From an uncultured Prevotella sp. (GTDB lineage: Bacteria; Bacteroidota; Bacteroidia; Bacteroidales; Bacteroidaceae): a DNA stretch of 43,779 nt. The notes under the pieces were generated by a model. The model was given only the letters and a program-made list of their open reading frames with translations. It did no database searches and had not been told where the DNA came from. Position 1 is the first letter of the stretch. Each line of letters starts with the position of its first letter. A program made the position numbers and the translations under genes. Below, piece after piece: positions 36,308 through 43,779 of the stretch. The stretch covers positions 1-43,779 of the forward strand of contig NZ_CALMHT010000083.1 in NCBI RefSeq assembly GCF_937863835.1, read 5' to 3'.

Positions 36308-37195
36308 ATGTCACCTCGTAAATTGAGATTTGCGCTTTTTGGTAATATATACCAGGCTAAGAAATCGGCTTCTATCCAGAAGATTCTTTCCTGTCTGTCT
36401 GAACGTAAGGCGGATGTGTATATCGAAGAAGATTACTATCATTTCCTTACAGACACCCAGCATCTCGAAGTCGATGCCACCGGTATATTCAAGGGCGACG
36501 ATTTCAGTTCCGATTTCGTGATTTCCATGGGTGGTGACGGTACTTTCCTTAAAGCGGCCGGTTATGTAGGCAACAAAGGCATTCCTATGTTGGGTGTCAA
36601 CATGGGTCGACTGGGTTTTCTTGCCGATGTCAGTCCTAAGGACATCGAGACATGTCTCGATGCCATCTATCGCGGTGACTACTCTGTAGAAGACAGGGCC
36701 GTAATCAAGGTCGAAACAGACGGGGAACCGTTCGAGGGTTGCGACTGCGCTTTGAATGACATTTCTGTTCTGAAGCGCGACAACGCGTCGATGATCAGTA
36801 TCCGTGTCACCATCAACGGCGAGTATCTTACCACCTATCAGGCAGACGGATTGATTGTCAGTACCCCTACGGGTTCTACGGCATATTCATTATCCAATGG
36901 CGGTCCTATCCTGATTCCGCAGTCAGGCATCATGTCGATGACGGCAGTCGCTCCACATAGTCTGAATATCCGTCCTATCGTCATCCCCGACGATTCCGTC
37001 GTATGTCTGGCTGTAGAGAGTCGCAGTCACAATTTCCTTGTCGCCATCGACGGTCGTTCCGAGAAATGCAAGGAAGGCACCCGACTTACGCTCCGTAAGG
37101 CTCCGTATACGATTAAGATATTGAAACGAAGCGGTTGCAGTTATTACCATACGCTTCGTGAAAAACTGATGTGGGGGGCTGACACGCGCAGATAA
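36308..37195 (+). CDS. nadK: NAD kinase
   Basis: 295 aa from the ATG at 36308 (MSPRKLRFALFGN). It makes NADP from NAD and ATP. The signature ISMGGDGTFLKAAG is near residue 75, followed by GMGRLGFLADV-type and DGLIVSTPTGSTAYSLSNGGPI motifs. The open frame goes back to a TTG at 36221, but a TATTTTTG -7 box lies at 36216-36223, so coding must start later; the ATG at 36278 (10 more residues) is the alternative. The ABC exporter follows after 1 bp. Confidence 0.95.
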   Translation: MSPRKLRFALFGNIYQAKKSASIQKILSCLSERKADVYIEEDYYHFLTDTQHLEVDATGIFKGDDFSSDFVISMGGDGTFLKAAGYVGNKGIPMLGVNMGRLGFLADVSPKDIETCLDAIYRGDYSVEDRAVIKVETDGEPFEGCDCALNDISVLKRDNASMISIRVTINGEYLTTYQADGLIVSTPTGSTAYSLSNGGPILIPQSGIMSMTAVAPHSLNIRPIVIPDDSVVCLAVESRSHNFLVAIDGRSEKCKEGTRLTLRKAPYTIKILKRSGCSYYHTLREKLMWGADTRR

Positions 37196-37196
37196 G

Positions 37197-38867
37197 ATGG
37201 ATCTGAAGAATTTACTGAAAATACAGAGCAATAAGTATTCTTCCAAAACTATCCTGAAATGGCTTTGGCAGGCTTGGCGCGGCAATCGGAAACAGGCAGT
37301 GCTCAATGCCATGCTCGGTCTGATGGACGTAGCTGTGAGTCTGGCATCCGTTTGGGCGGTACAGCATGCCATCGATGTGGCGTCGGGTGTGGTCGCTGGT
37401 TCCGTCTATTGGTCGGTCGGTATCATGGGTATTTTGATCTTATGCGATTTTGCCATCAATATCAGTAGTATATGGGTCAAGAACATTCTGGGTATCCGTG
37501 CCCAGAACCGTATGCAGCAGCGTATGCTCGACCGTATCCTGCGTTCCGAGTGGCATGGCCGTGAAACTCACCATAGCGGTGATGTTCTCAATCGACTGGA
37601 GTTTGATGTCAACAATGTCGTCACTTTCCTCACCGAGACGATACCCAACACGATATCAGTCGTGGCTCTGTTTGTCGGTGCCTTCTTCTATCTGTTTAAT
37701 ATGGATAAGATACTGGCACTGATTACCGTAGCCATCATACCCCTTTTTATACTGGTCAGCAAATTGTATGTGCTCAAGATGCGCAACCTTACCCGACGGG
37801 TACGTGATTCAGACAGTAAGGTGCAGAGCGTATTACAGGAGACAATACAGCACCGTATGCTCATCAAGACACTCGAAAGTGATGATGTGATGGTCGGAAA
37901 ACTGGAGAATACACAAAGTGAACTCCGTCACAATGTCGTCCGCAGAACTCTTTTTTCCGTGTTTTCCAATCTGATACTCAATTTCGGTTTCGCCCTCGGT
38001 TATCTGGTTGCATTCCTATGGAGTGCCATCCGCATGTATCACCATACGTTGACCTTTGGTGGAATGACTGCGTTTCTGCAGTTGGTCAACAAGATACAGG
38101 GACCTGCCCGCAACCTTACCAAACTGGTGCCCGCGTTCGTGTCTGTATTCACGGCGGCCGAACGACTGATGGAACTTGAAGAGGATCCTCTCGAAGAACA
38201 AGGTGACCCGATAGAGATGAAATCACCTTTGGGTATCCGTCTGGAGAATGTATCATATACTTATGATGAAGCCGACGGGAAAGTGCTCGATTCGTTGTCT
38301 TTCGATTTTCTTCCGGGCAGTTGTACCGCCATACTTGGTGAAACCGGTGCCGGTAAGACCACCCTCGTCCGACTGTTGCTGGCCCTCTTGCATCCGCAGG
38401 AAGGCAGGATAGAGATATACAACCATAAGTCATGTCGCGAACTGTCGTCCCTGATGCGGTGTAATTTCGTATATGTACCGCAGGGTAACACCCTGCTCAG
38501 TGGCACCATCCGTGAAAATCTCCGTCTGGGGTGTCTGGATGCGACCGATGAAGATATGAAAGAAGCCCTGCGCAAGTCGTGTGCCGATTTCGTCATCGAC
38601 TTACCCGACGGACTGGATACGATGTGTTCGGAACTGGGAGGTGGACTGAGCGAAGGACAGGCGCAGCGCATAGCCATAGCCCGCGCCTTGCTGCGCGACC
38701 GCAGTATCATGCTGTTCGATGAGGCCACCAGCGCTCTTGATCCCGAAACCGAACGCCAGTTGTTGCAGAATATCCTTTCCGCCCATGACAAGACCATCAT
38801 CTTCATCACGCACAGACCAGCCGTCGTAGACTACTGCGACCAGACCTTAAGGATAGAAAAACAATAA
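37197..38867 (+). CDS. ABC exporter, fused permease and ATPase
   Basis: 556 aa. The N-terminal half has about six membrane helices of the type I exporter (MsbA-like) fold. The C-terminal ATPase has Walker A GETGAGKTT near residue 381, a Q-loop in YVPQGN, the signature LSEGQAQRI near 483, Walker B IMLFDEAT near 504 and the ITH switch. One chain should dimerise to act. Substrate unknown; lipids, peptides or drugs are usual. Starts 1 bp after nadK, so probably co-transcribed, and ends 2 bp from the convergent pantothenate kinase stop. Confidence 0.94.
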   Translation: MDLKNLLKIQSNKYSSKTILKWLWQAWRGNRKQAVLNAMLGLMDVAVSLASVWAVQHAIDVASGVVAGSVYWSVGIMGILILCDFAINISSIWVKNILGIRAQNRMQQRMLDRILRSEWHGRETHHSGDVLNRLEFDVNNVVTFLTETIPNTISVVALFVGAFFYLFNMDKILALITVAIIPLFILVSKLYVLKMRNLTRRVRDSDSKVQSVLQETIQHRMLIKTLESDDVMVGKLENTQSELRHNVVRRTLFSVFSNLILNFGFALGYLVAFLWSAIRMYHHTLTFGGMTAFLQLVNKIQGPARNLTKLVPAFVSVFTAAERLMELEEDPLEEQGDPIEMKSPLGIRLENVSYTYDEADGKVLDSLSFDFLPGSCTAILGETGAGKTTLVRLLLALLHPQEGRIEIYNHKSCRELSSLMRCNFVYVPQGNTLLSGTIRENLRLGCLDATDEDMKEALRKSCADFVIDLPDGLDTMCSELGGGLSEGQAQRIAIARALLRDRSIMLFDEATSALDPETERQLLQNILSAHDKTIIFITHRPAVVDYCDQTLRIEKQ

Positions 38868-38869
38868 GT

Positions 38870-39691
38870 TTATTTTTTCAGATAATACAGTGCCGCACCG
38901 ATAGCCGTGCAGAACTCAGCATATTTAGGTATGAAGAAACGCACGCCGTACAGTTTTTCCATAATCGGGAAAACCGTCTGGCAGAGAGGCAGCAGCGTCA
39001 GATTACCGATGAGTACGAAATCCTTCACGTCACTGTTTAGTGCCGACAATATCGAGGCACTGCCGATAGACTGCAATGTCATGTAGATCAGTCCCAGTGC
39101 GATATCCTCTCGCGAAGCATTGCTGGCAGTATTGCCGAACAGCGATGCCGTGGCATCCATAGGCAGTCCGGGCAGCGGTCGGGCACTGATGTCACCGATC
39201 AGCAGGTTGATATTGGATATGTCACCGTCTTTTGCCATCTCCGAGACCTCCTTGATGTCACTCGTCTGCAACAGAAGCCTTGACAATCCCTGCAGTGTAC
39301 CGCCACCGATGCCGGTACCGCCGATATGCTTTATCTTATCACCGTCACATCTCACGAACGAAGTACCTGTACCCATGCTGACCACAATGATACGAGTCAG
39401 TCTCGATTCATATTCAGCCCCCAGTCCGTCGGCGATAAATTCCTCCGCCTTATCCGTCGAAAGTCCGTAGATAGGTGAGTCGATGTAAGCGCTGCCCACA
39501 CCGGTCAGCATCACCTTTTCGATGTCGCTCAGACCGATGTTGTTATCATAAAGATATTTGCCGAACGCCCCGTAGAGGGATGTCACAGGATCGGCGGCAG
39601 TGATGCGGATAGGCGAAATCACCTTCCCGTTTTCTATTCCTACGATTTTGGTAGTACTGATGCCTACATCTATTCCTATTACTATACCCAT
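38870..39691 (-). CDS. coaW: type II pantothenate kinase
   Basis: 273 aa, of the ASKHA fold. It opens with the phosphate-binding IGIDVGISTTKIV, carries VSMGTGTSFV and GGTGIGGGTLQGLSRLL, and ends with GAALYYL. These match type II (CoaW, eukaryote-like) pantothenate kinases rather than type III CoaX, which is the form often found in Bacteroidota. The step is phosphorylation of pantothenate, first in CoA synthesis. Single gene, convergent with the ABC exporter with a 2-bp gap. Confidence 0.9.
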   Translation of the reverse strand: MGIVIGIDVGISTTKIVGIENGKVISPIRITAADPVTSLYGAFGKYLYDNNIGLSDIEKVMLTGVGSAYIDSPIYGLSTDKAEEFIADGLGAEYESRLTRIIVVSMGTGTSFVRCDGDKIKHIGGTGIGGGTLQGLSRLLLQTSDIKEVSEMAKDGDISNINLLIGDISARPLPGLPMDATASLFGNTASNASREDIALGLIYMTLQSIGSASILSALNSDVKDFVLIGNLTLLPLCQTVFPIMEKLYGVRFFIPKYAEFCTAIGAALYYLKK

Positions 39692-39769
39692 GCTATATCT
39701 TTTGCATTAAGTTTATAGGGTGCAAAGATATATCAAATCATCCACACGGCAAAAGGAATGTCATTATTT

Positions 39770-40192
39770 TTATTTCTTCTTGTTCTCCTTGTAATAAGAG
39801 ACACCCAACTTCACATTTTCGATAATGGCTTTGGACGAGTAGGTGGCACCCGATACGGCATCCACTTCGGTATTCACAATGCTGTTTACTTTCTTACCTA
39901 TGTAGTAGCCTATCAGTCTCTTCGAAGCCCTGTTGAAGAAATTAGGTGTATCCCTGTTTTGCAGAGGTTCTATCTTGACGATTTTATTACTTTTGATATA
40001 AATCATCAGTGGGGTAGGTCCGTTAAATCCTCTCACGTTCTTTCCCAGTTGTGTTGTGTTGACTACATACGTACTCCCTTTCTTGGTCATCACACAACTG
40101 TCGGCCTTCTGGTTGAGCACTGCGAATGTAGTCCCGCAAACGAATATGCTGCATATCAGTAGGGCAGCAAATATAACGATCTTTCTTTTCAT
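39770..40192 (-). CDS. exported FMN-binding domain protein
   Basis: 140 aa from the ATG at 40192 (MKRKIVIFAALLIC). An N-terminal signal anchor leads to an FMN_bind domain. The flavinylation motif DAVSGATYSS is near the C-terminus; Thr117 is the expected acceptor to which ApbE attaches FMN by a phosphoester. Such proteins carry electrons at the periplasmic face, as in Rnf, Nqr or extracellular electron transfer systems. No Rnf or apbE gene is in the window. The longer frame to 40282 adds a non-signal-like extension and is not adopted. Confidence 0.85.
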   Translation of the reverse strand: MKRKIVIFAALLICSIFVCGTTFAVLNQKADSCVMTKKGSTYVVNTTQLGKNVRGFNGPTPLMIYIKSNKIVKIEPLQNRDTPNFFNRASKRLIGYYIGKKVNSIVNTEVDAVSGATYSSKAIIENVKLGVSYYKENKKK

Positions 40193-40433
40193 ACTTAAAT
40201 AAATGATTGAATTTGTGCTGCAAAAATAGGCATAAAAGTTGAAGCGGGTGCAAAAAACAATTTCACTTTTTATTAAAATCATTATTTTTAGGTATAATTA
40301 ATATGGTCCAAAGCAGTCCTTTTTAGTCCATTTCATCCATTTTGCCCCGAACCGGTATTCATCGTATTCATAATAAAAATATTAATAGTAATTTTGCATG
40401 ATAATGTAATGTAGAAAAGAAGTAGTTTGAAGT

Positions 40434-40790
40434 ATGAAAGAGTTAAGAGTGTTCATATCGTATTTTGCGTTTGTCGTTTTGGCCGTTTTCAACATCAGTT
40501 GTGATGGCAGATATTATGCAGGCACATATATATGTTCAGGAAATAAGGGTGCAACTATGTCTTACCGTATCGAGAAGGTCACATTAAATGCGGATTATAC
40601 AGCAAAAGTAAAGTTTGAAGGCAATAATCGTGAATGTTCCGCCACTTGGCATGCATGGACAGGGGATGATATTGACATTGATGTAACGGATGTCTGCACA
40701 TTTTATTTAAGAGATGGCAGGATATACGATGACTATAGTGCAATAAATTCGAAAGATCTGCGTCATAGCGTTGAGATAAGAAAACAATAA
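40434..40790 (+). CDS. putative lipoprotein, hypothetical
   Basis: 118 aa. A hydrophobic N-terminus (FAFVVLAVFNIS) ends at Cys23 in NISCDGRY, a plausible lipobox followed by Asp, which in other bacteria would favour inner-membrane retention. The rest is a small beta-rich domain with a short Cys-containing segment (NNRECSATWHAW). No family recognised. A TAATTTTG -7 box is at 40389-40396. It is followed after 30 bp by the repeat protein on the same strand. Confidence 0.65.
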   Translation: MKELRVFISYFAFVVLAVFNISCDGRYYAGTYICSGNKGATMSYRIEKVTLNADYTAKVKFEGNNRECSATWHAWTGDDIDIDVTDVCTFYLRDGRIYDDYSAINSKDLRHSVEIRKQ

Positions 40791-40820
40791 TGTAAAGAAC
40801 GAATATAATTAACAGCTTAA

Positions 40821-41219
40821 ATGAAACACATATTTTTAGCACTGATGCTTATTTTCAGCATCTCCGCCTTGGCGCAAAACTGTTACGATGCGGATGGTTC
40901 TTATTTGGGGAAGTGTGATAATGGCAGATTCTATGATTCGTATGGTAGATATGCATGGAAAATCGAAAGAGGAAACATCTATGATTCCTCTGGCCGTTAT
41001 AGTGGAAAAGTTTCCAATAATTACTTTTATAATGCGACTGGCAGGTATATCGGTAAATATAGTGCCGGTCGGGTGTATTCCTATGATGGCTCTTACTTAG
41101 GCAGAATTGATAGCGGGAGGGTATATAGCAGTAGCGGACGTTATATCGGGAAAGCAGTCAATGTTCCGTATCCGATGATTGTTATTGTCTATTTTATCAT
41201 CTCTTTCATCACCACATAA
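40821..41219 (+). CDS. 16-residue repeat protein (beta-flower-like) with C-terminal hydrophobic tail
   Basis: 132 aa. After a signal peptide (ending ALAQ) come five full 16-residue repeats and a partial sixth with pattern Y-x-x-x-G-R/S-Y-x-G-K-x-x-x-G-x-F/V: units begin YDADGSYLGK, YDSYGRYAWK, YDSSGRYSGK, YNATGRYIGK, YSYDGSYLGR, YSSSGRYIGK. This resembles the repeats of 4-fold beta-flower proteins but with more units. The chain ends with a hydrophobic segment (MIVIVYFIISFI), perhaps a membrane anchor. The last 31 bp overlap the 3' end of the convergent kinase gene. Confidence 0.75.
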   Translation: MKHIFLALMLIFSISALAQNCYDADGSYLGKCDNGRFYDSYGRYAWKIERGNIYDSSGRYSGKVSNNYFYNATGRYIGKYSAGRVYSYDGSYLGRIDSGRVYSSSGRYIGKAVNVPYPMIVIVYFIISFITT

Positions 41220-42925
41220 CTGTTGGTGAACGAGATGGCTCCGTCTTTGCGCTTGCCGTAACAGGTCACGATACATGGGCGGTTGATGCTGATAGGTCCG
41301 GTATACCGCAGTCTGAAATGTTCGGGCCTCTGCCAGTCACCGTTGATGGTATAATAGAAGGTGATGTCATCATCGGCATTGGTGATGTCTTTGGATATAT
41401 ACAACTTTCCGTCACGGAATGTCATGAAGGGTAACTGTACGGCTTTGTCGTACGATTTCCATACAAGGCAGTTTATTCCCCAATACGAATACCACAATTG
41501 GTAGTTCCAACGGGTTTTCAGTTTATAATAGGTATCCTTTTTCGCCGATGTGTTCCGTATGCATTCCCGGGGAGCCTCATTACTGGTATAGAAGCAACCG
41601 TTCTTTTCCAGATTTATCAGTTCGTCTGTCATGATGTCGAATACGGAATGGTCAGAAGCATGAAAGACGTTCGCCACGTCCAGTCCGCCGTCAAACCTGT
41701 CGAAGTCTTTGGAATGTATGTGTTTCGTCTCTCCGTATACATACTTTCTCTGCCGTGTAATCACATAAGCTTTCACGTAGTAGTCTTTGTCTCCCATGAG
41801 ATGCATGAGCGGAAAGACAAACTCTTCTTTGTTGATCGGCGAACAGACGATATCCTGCATGTCGTCTTTGATACGCCTTGTTCCAAATATCATCGTCTTG
41901 TCGTCATAAATACCAAAACGACTGGCGCTTGCGGTATCTGTCTTGAAGAGGTCGTCGCTGTCTGTTGCCACCAGCAAACCCTTGTTGATAATCTCCGCGC
42001 TGTCGAAATTTTCTATATATCCACCTACCAGCGGCGGTTGGGTGTTGGCGTTCGGTACCAGTGTGGTGACTTTCATCTTATTGGTGGAGTCAATCTGCAT
42101 GATATATTTGCTGTATCGGTTGGGTATCTTCCTGTGTTTGTATGTGTTGTACCCCCATACCGATGTCGCCGCTATCAAGATAAGAATCGTGATGAGTGTG
42201 TATGTCTTTCGTCTGTCTGTGATGGCGTGTCTCAGTTCTGTAACCGACTGATAACGTTTCGACGGGTCCTCTTTGAGGCAGCGTGATATCACTTTCTTGC
42301 CGGTGACATGCATCTCGTCGAAGATTTTGCCCAGGGCATAGATGTCGCTGTATGTGCCGATTTTGTATTTGCCCGAAAACTGTTCGGGGGCTGAATATCC
42401 ATCACTGCCGCCGGGTGTCTGTGTGAAACAGTCCTGATAGGCGAAACCGCAGTCGATAAGTTTGACATGATGCCCGATATCAGTTATCATGATATTGTCA
42501 GGTTTCAGGTCGAGGTGCAGTATCTGATGCCGGTGCAGACAGTCTACGGCAGAGAGTATTTCATCGATAAACTGTCTTCGGGCTGATCGTGAGCGGAAGT
42601 AACCGGGTGCGTCTGCTATGAAGTCGGAGAGAGGCTTCCCCTCTATGAAGTCGGTCAGAATGAAGAGTCCTTTATCGTCTTCGCCTATATCCTCGTAGTG
42701 TATGATATAGGGATTGTTCAGTCTGCTGCCCAGGGCATACTCCTTTTTCAGTGTTTCCTGATAGGTAGGACTGTCTTTATATTCAGGTTTGAGTTGCTTC
42801 TTGGAATACCATTTACCGTCGTATCTTATTTTATAGCAGACGGATGTGCTTCCTTCTGCTATCACATTCTCTTCTTCGCATTGCTGTCCACTGTCAATAG
42901 ATATAAAACGAGATTCGGTATCCAT
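41189..42925 (-). CDS. Ser/Thr protein kinase with extracytoplasmic C-terminal domain
   Basis: 578 aa from the ATG at 42925. The eukaryote-like kinase domain (residues about 10-235) has the glycine-loop region VIAEGSTSVCYKI, the catalytic loop LHLDLKPDN near residue 139 (Asp in place, the usual Arg replaced by Leu), and IDCGFA in place of DFG, then GGSDGYSAPEQ. A single membrane helix (TLITILILIAATSVWGY, about 237-256) leads to a large exported part whose end (ITFYYTINGDWQRPE) resembles a chitobiase/hexosaminidase C-terminal or FN3-like beta domain. The design is that of a transmembrane receptor kinase. The ATG at 42964 would overlap the upstream gene by 29 bp; 42925 leaves a 10-bp gap. Confidence 0.88.
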   Translation of the reverse strand: MDTESRFISIDSGQQCEEENVIAEGSTSVCYKIRYDGKWYSKKQLKPEYKDSPTYQETLKKEYALGSRLNNPYIIHYEDIGEDDKGLFILTDFIEGKPLSDFIADAPGYFRSRSARRQFIDEILSAVDCLHRHQILHLDLKPDNIMITDIGHHVKLIDCGFAYQDCFTQTPGGSDGYSAPEQFSGKYKIGTYSDIYALGKIFDEMHVTGKKVISRCLKEDPSKRYQSVTELRHAITDRRKTYTLITILILIAATSVWGYNTYKHRKIPNRYSKYIMQIDSTNKMKVTTLVPNANTQPPLVGGYIENFDSAEIINKGLLVATDSDDLFKTDTASASRFGIYDDKTMIFGTRRIKDDMQDIVCSPINKEEFVFPLMHLMGDKDYYVKAYVITRQRKYVYGETKHIHSKDFDRFDGGLDVANVFHASDHSVFDIMTDELINLEKNGCFYTSNEAPRECIRNTSAKKDTYYKLKTRWNYQLWYSYWGINCLVWKSYDKAVQLPFMTFRDGKLYISKDITNADDDITFYYTINGDWQRPEHFRLRYTGPISINRPCIVTCYGKRKDGAISFTNSYVVMKEMIK

Positions 42926-42935
42926 GGCTTTCCTG

Positions 42936-43484
42936 TTATAATATCTTGATGGATTTGACGCCACCTTCTATGCCGCCGACATATCTCCCCAATTGCTGTC
43001 CGCCGCGCTCTACATTACTCACAATCAATGAATATCCGGCAGTGATTTCTGCGATGTAAAGGATATCGCCCTCGCATAATTTCCCGCCAGCTGATGAGAT
43101 AACCCGGCAATGTTTGTCGTCTGTGATTTCCAATAGCAGTTTTCTGGATGGTTCATAGCAGATTTCTATCCTGGTGCTGGTATCCAGATCCTTAGGAAAT
43201 ACCGTGTCCTTCAAGGAACAAAGACACGAATTACCGTTTTCGGCCACCGATTCAAGTTTCTCCCAATTCTCAAATCCGAGATATTCCGCAATGATATTCA
43301 GTGTGGTATGGGAAGTACTGACATCAGCCAATTTTCCGAAGAGGCGCTTTAATGTATTTACGCTGAGTACATTACCTGTAACATCGTAGATGTCTTTTGA
43401 CAACAATTCGAACTGGCTTGATAATGTGAGATGATTACCAGTCTTGTCACGTATCAGATTCTGAATATATTGGTTTAATACCAT
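42936..43484 (-). CDS. putative regulator co-transcribed with the kinase
   Basis: 182 aa. Residues about 20-75 (LLSKDIYDVTGNVLSVNTLKRLFG, in two halves, then TLNIIAEYLGFENWEKL) resemble the N-terminal helical module often seen in Bacteroidota regulatory proteins. The C-terminal 80 residues (SRKLLLEITDDKHCRV, EGDILYIAEITAGY) look like a small beta-barrel. A DNA-binding or scaffold role next to the kinase is inferred. It ends 10 bp before the kinase start. A TATATTTG -7 box is at 43515-43522 on the reverse strand, leaving a leader of about 25 nt. Confidence 0.65.
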   Translation of the reverse strand: MVLNQYIQNLIRDKTGNHLTLSSQFELLSKDIYDVTGNVLSVNTLKRLFGKLADVSTSHTTLNIIAEYLGFENWEKLESVAENGNSCLCSLKDTVFPKDLDTSTRIEICYEPSRKLLLEITDDKHCRVISSAGGKLCEGDILYIAEITAGYSLIVSNVERGGQQLGRYVGGIEGGVKSIKIL

Positions 43485-43734
43485 ATCTTTGTCGTCTTGT
43501 TAACTTTGGATATGCAAATATAAGAAAAAAATGTGTACTAAAAAATATTTTTTAATTGAAATAGGGGGGAACCGTATAAAAGTTGGTGCTATTTCCAATA
43601 TTTTTCAATTGGCTGTTGCCGATGAACCAGTTTCCAGTCCAACTATGGCACTCAAAAGAGGATGTAAAAATGTTTGAACTTTTTGATGCCTCTGCGAATT
43701 TGCACCTTTCTCCCCCAGATTTTTTGTTGCTTTA

Positions 43735-43779
43735 TACCTCCACCCTCCACCCGAAGGGCGGAATTCCTTTGTATTATTC
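43735..43779. repeat. second copy of the CCTCCACC repeat, cut by the window edge
   Basis: Same 45-bp unit as at 5289-5333 with about seven mismatches, both reading TACCTCCA at the start and TTTGTATTATTC at the end. Whether the tandem 11-mers and the TTGCGCAC hairpin follow, as in the first copy, is outside the window. The stretch 43523-43734 before it shows no gene I can support. Confidence 0.65.

Noticed and set aside
41498..42286. 262-codon frame antisense to the kinase
   Set aside because: Shadow frame; Cys/Val-rich composition and no start signals.

Overview
The window reads as chromosomal DNA of a Bacteroidales bacterium, most likely of the Prevotella group (inference). The support is the Bacteroidota promoter grammar (TTTG, 19-21 bp, TAnnTTTG) seen before several genes, a Porin_O_P outer-membrane protein ending in Phe, secreted glycan hydrolases of the DUF5060/DUF4038 type, and anaerobe genes (superoxide reductase, a His-type Thi4, covalent-FMN protein). 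No rRNA, tRNA, CRISPR array, complete insertion sequence or phage gene was seen.

Layout. 0-4.8 kb: a minus-strand pair (FabK/NMO-like flavoprotein and a secreted DUF5060 hydrolase), divergent superoxide reductase, a small membrane protein, and a DUF4143 AAA ATPase whose promoter carries three 15-bp repeats at an exact 33-bp pitch. 4.8-6.2 kb: a gene-poor region with decayed coding fragments and several layers of repeats. 6.2-13.8 kb: ppk-ppx, a Zn/Cd P1B ATPase, a VOC protein, an acyltransferase, an AraC regulator and a 42-aa membrane peptide. 13.8-18.4 kb: a TPP-riboswitch thiamine operon (thiD, thiE, thiC, thi4, tenI-like) that uses Thi4 in place of thiGHSF. 18.4-28 kb: an EamA transporter, a GH140-like hydrolase, a 1297-aa fusion of an alpha-L-rhamnosidase with a sialidase-like (BNR) domain, a Na+/solute symporter with its 43-aa accessory peptide, and a porin. 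28-31 kb: a GT4-GT2 pair and a secreted Cys/Lys-rich protein. 31-39.7 kb: housekeeping genes (M23/LysM peptidase; pdxJ-DJ-1-ispD-recG; NAD kinase-ABC exporter; type II pantothenate kinase). 39.7-43.8 kb: FMN-binding protein, a lipoprotein, a 16-residue-repeat protein with a C-terminal hydrophobic tail, a Ser/Thr kinase with an extracytoplasmic domain, and a small regulator-like protein co-transcribed with the kinase.

The genes form many short operons with 4-bp overlaps or very small gaps. The least explained parts are the repeat-spaced ATPase promoter, the 5.2-5.7 kb repeat region whose first block recurs at the right end of the window, the rhamnosidase/sialidase-like fusion, the Cys/Lys-rich secreted protein, and the kinase/repeat-protein locus at the right end. 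Several gene starts were moved downstream of the longest reading frame because a promoter or leader lies inside the longer version; these are stated per gene.
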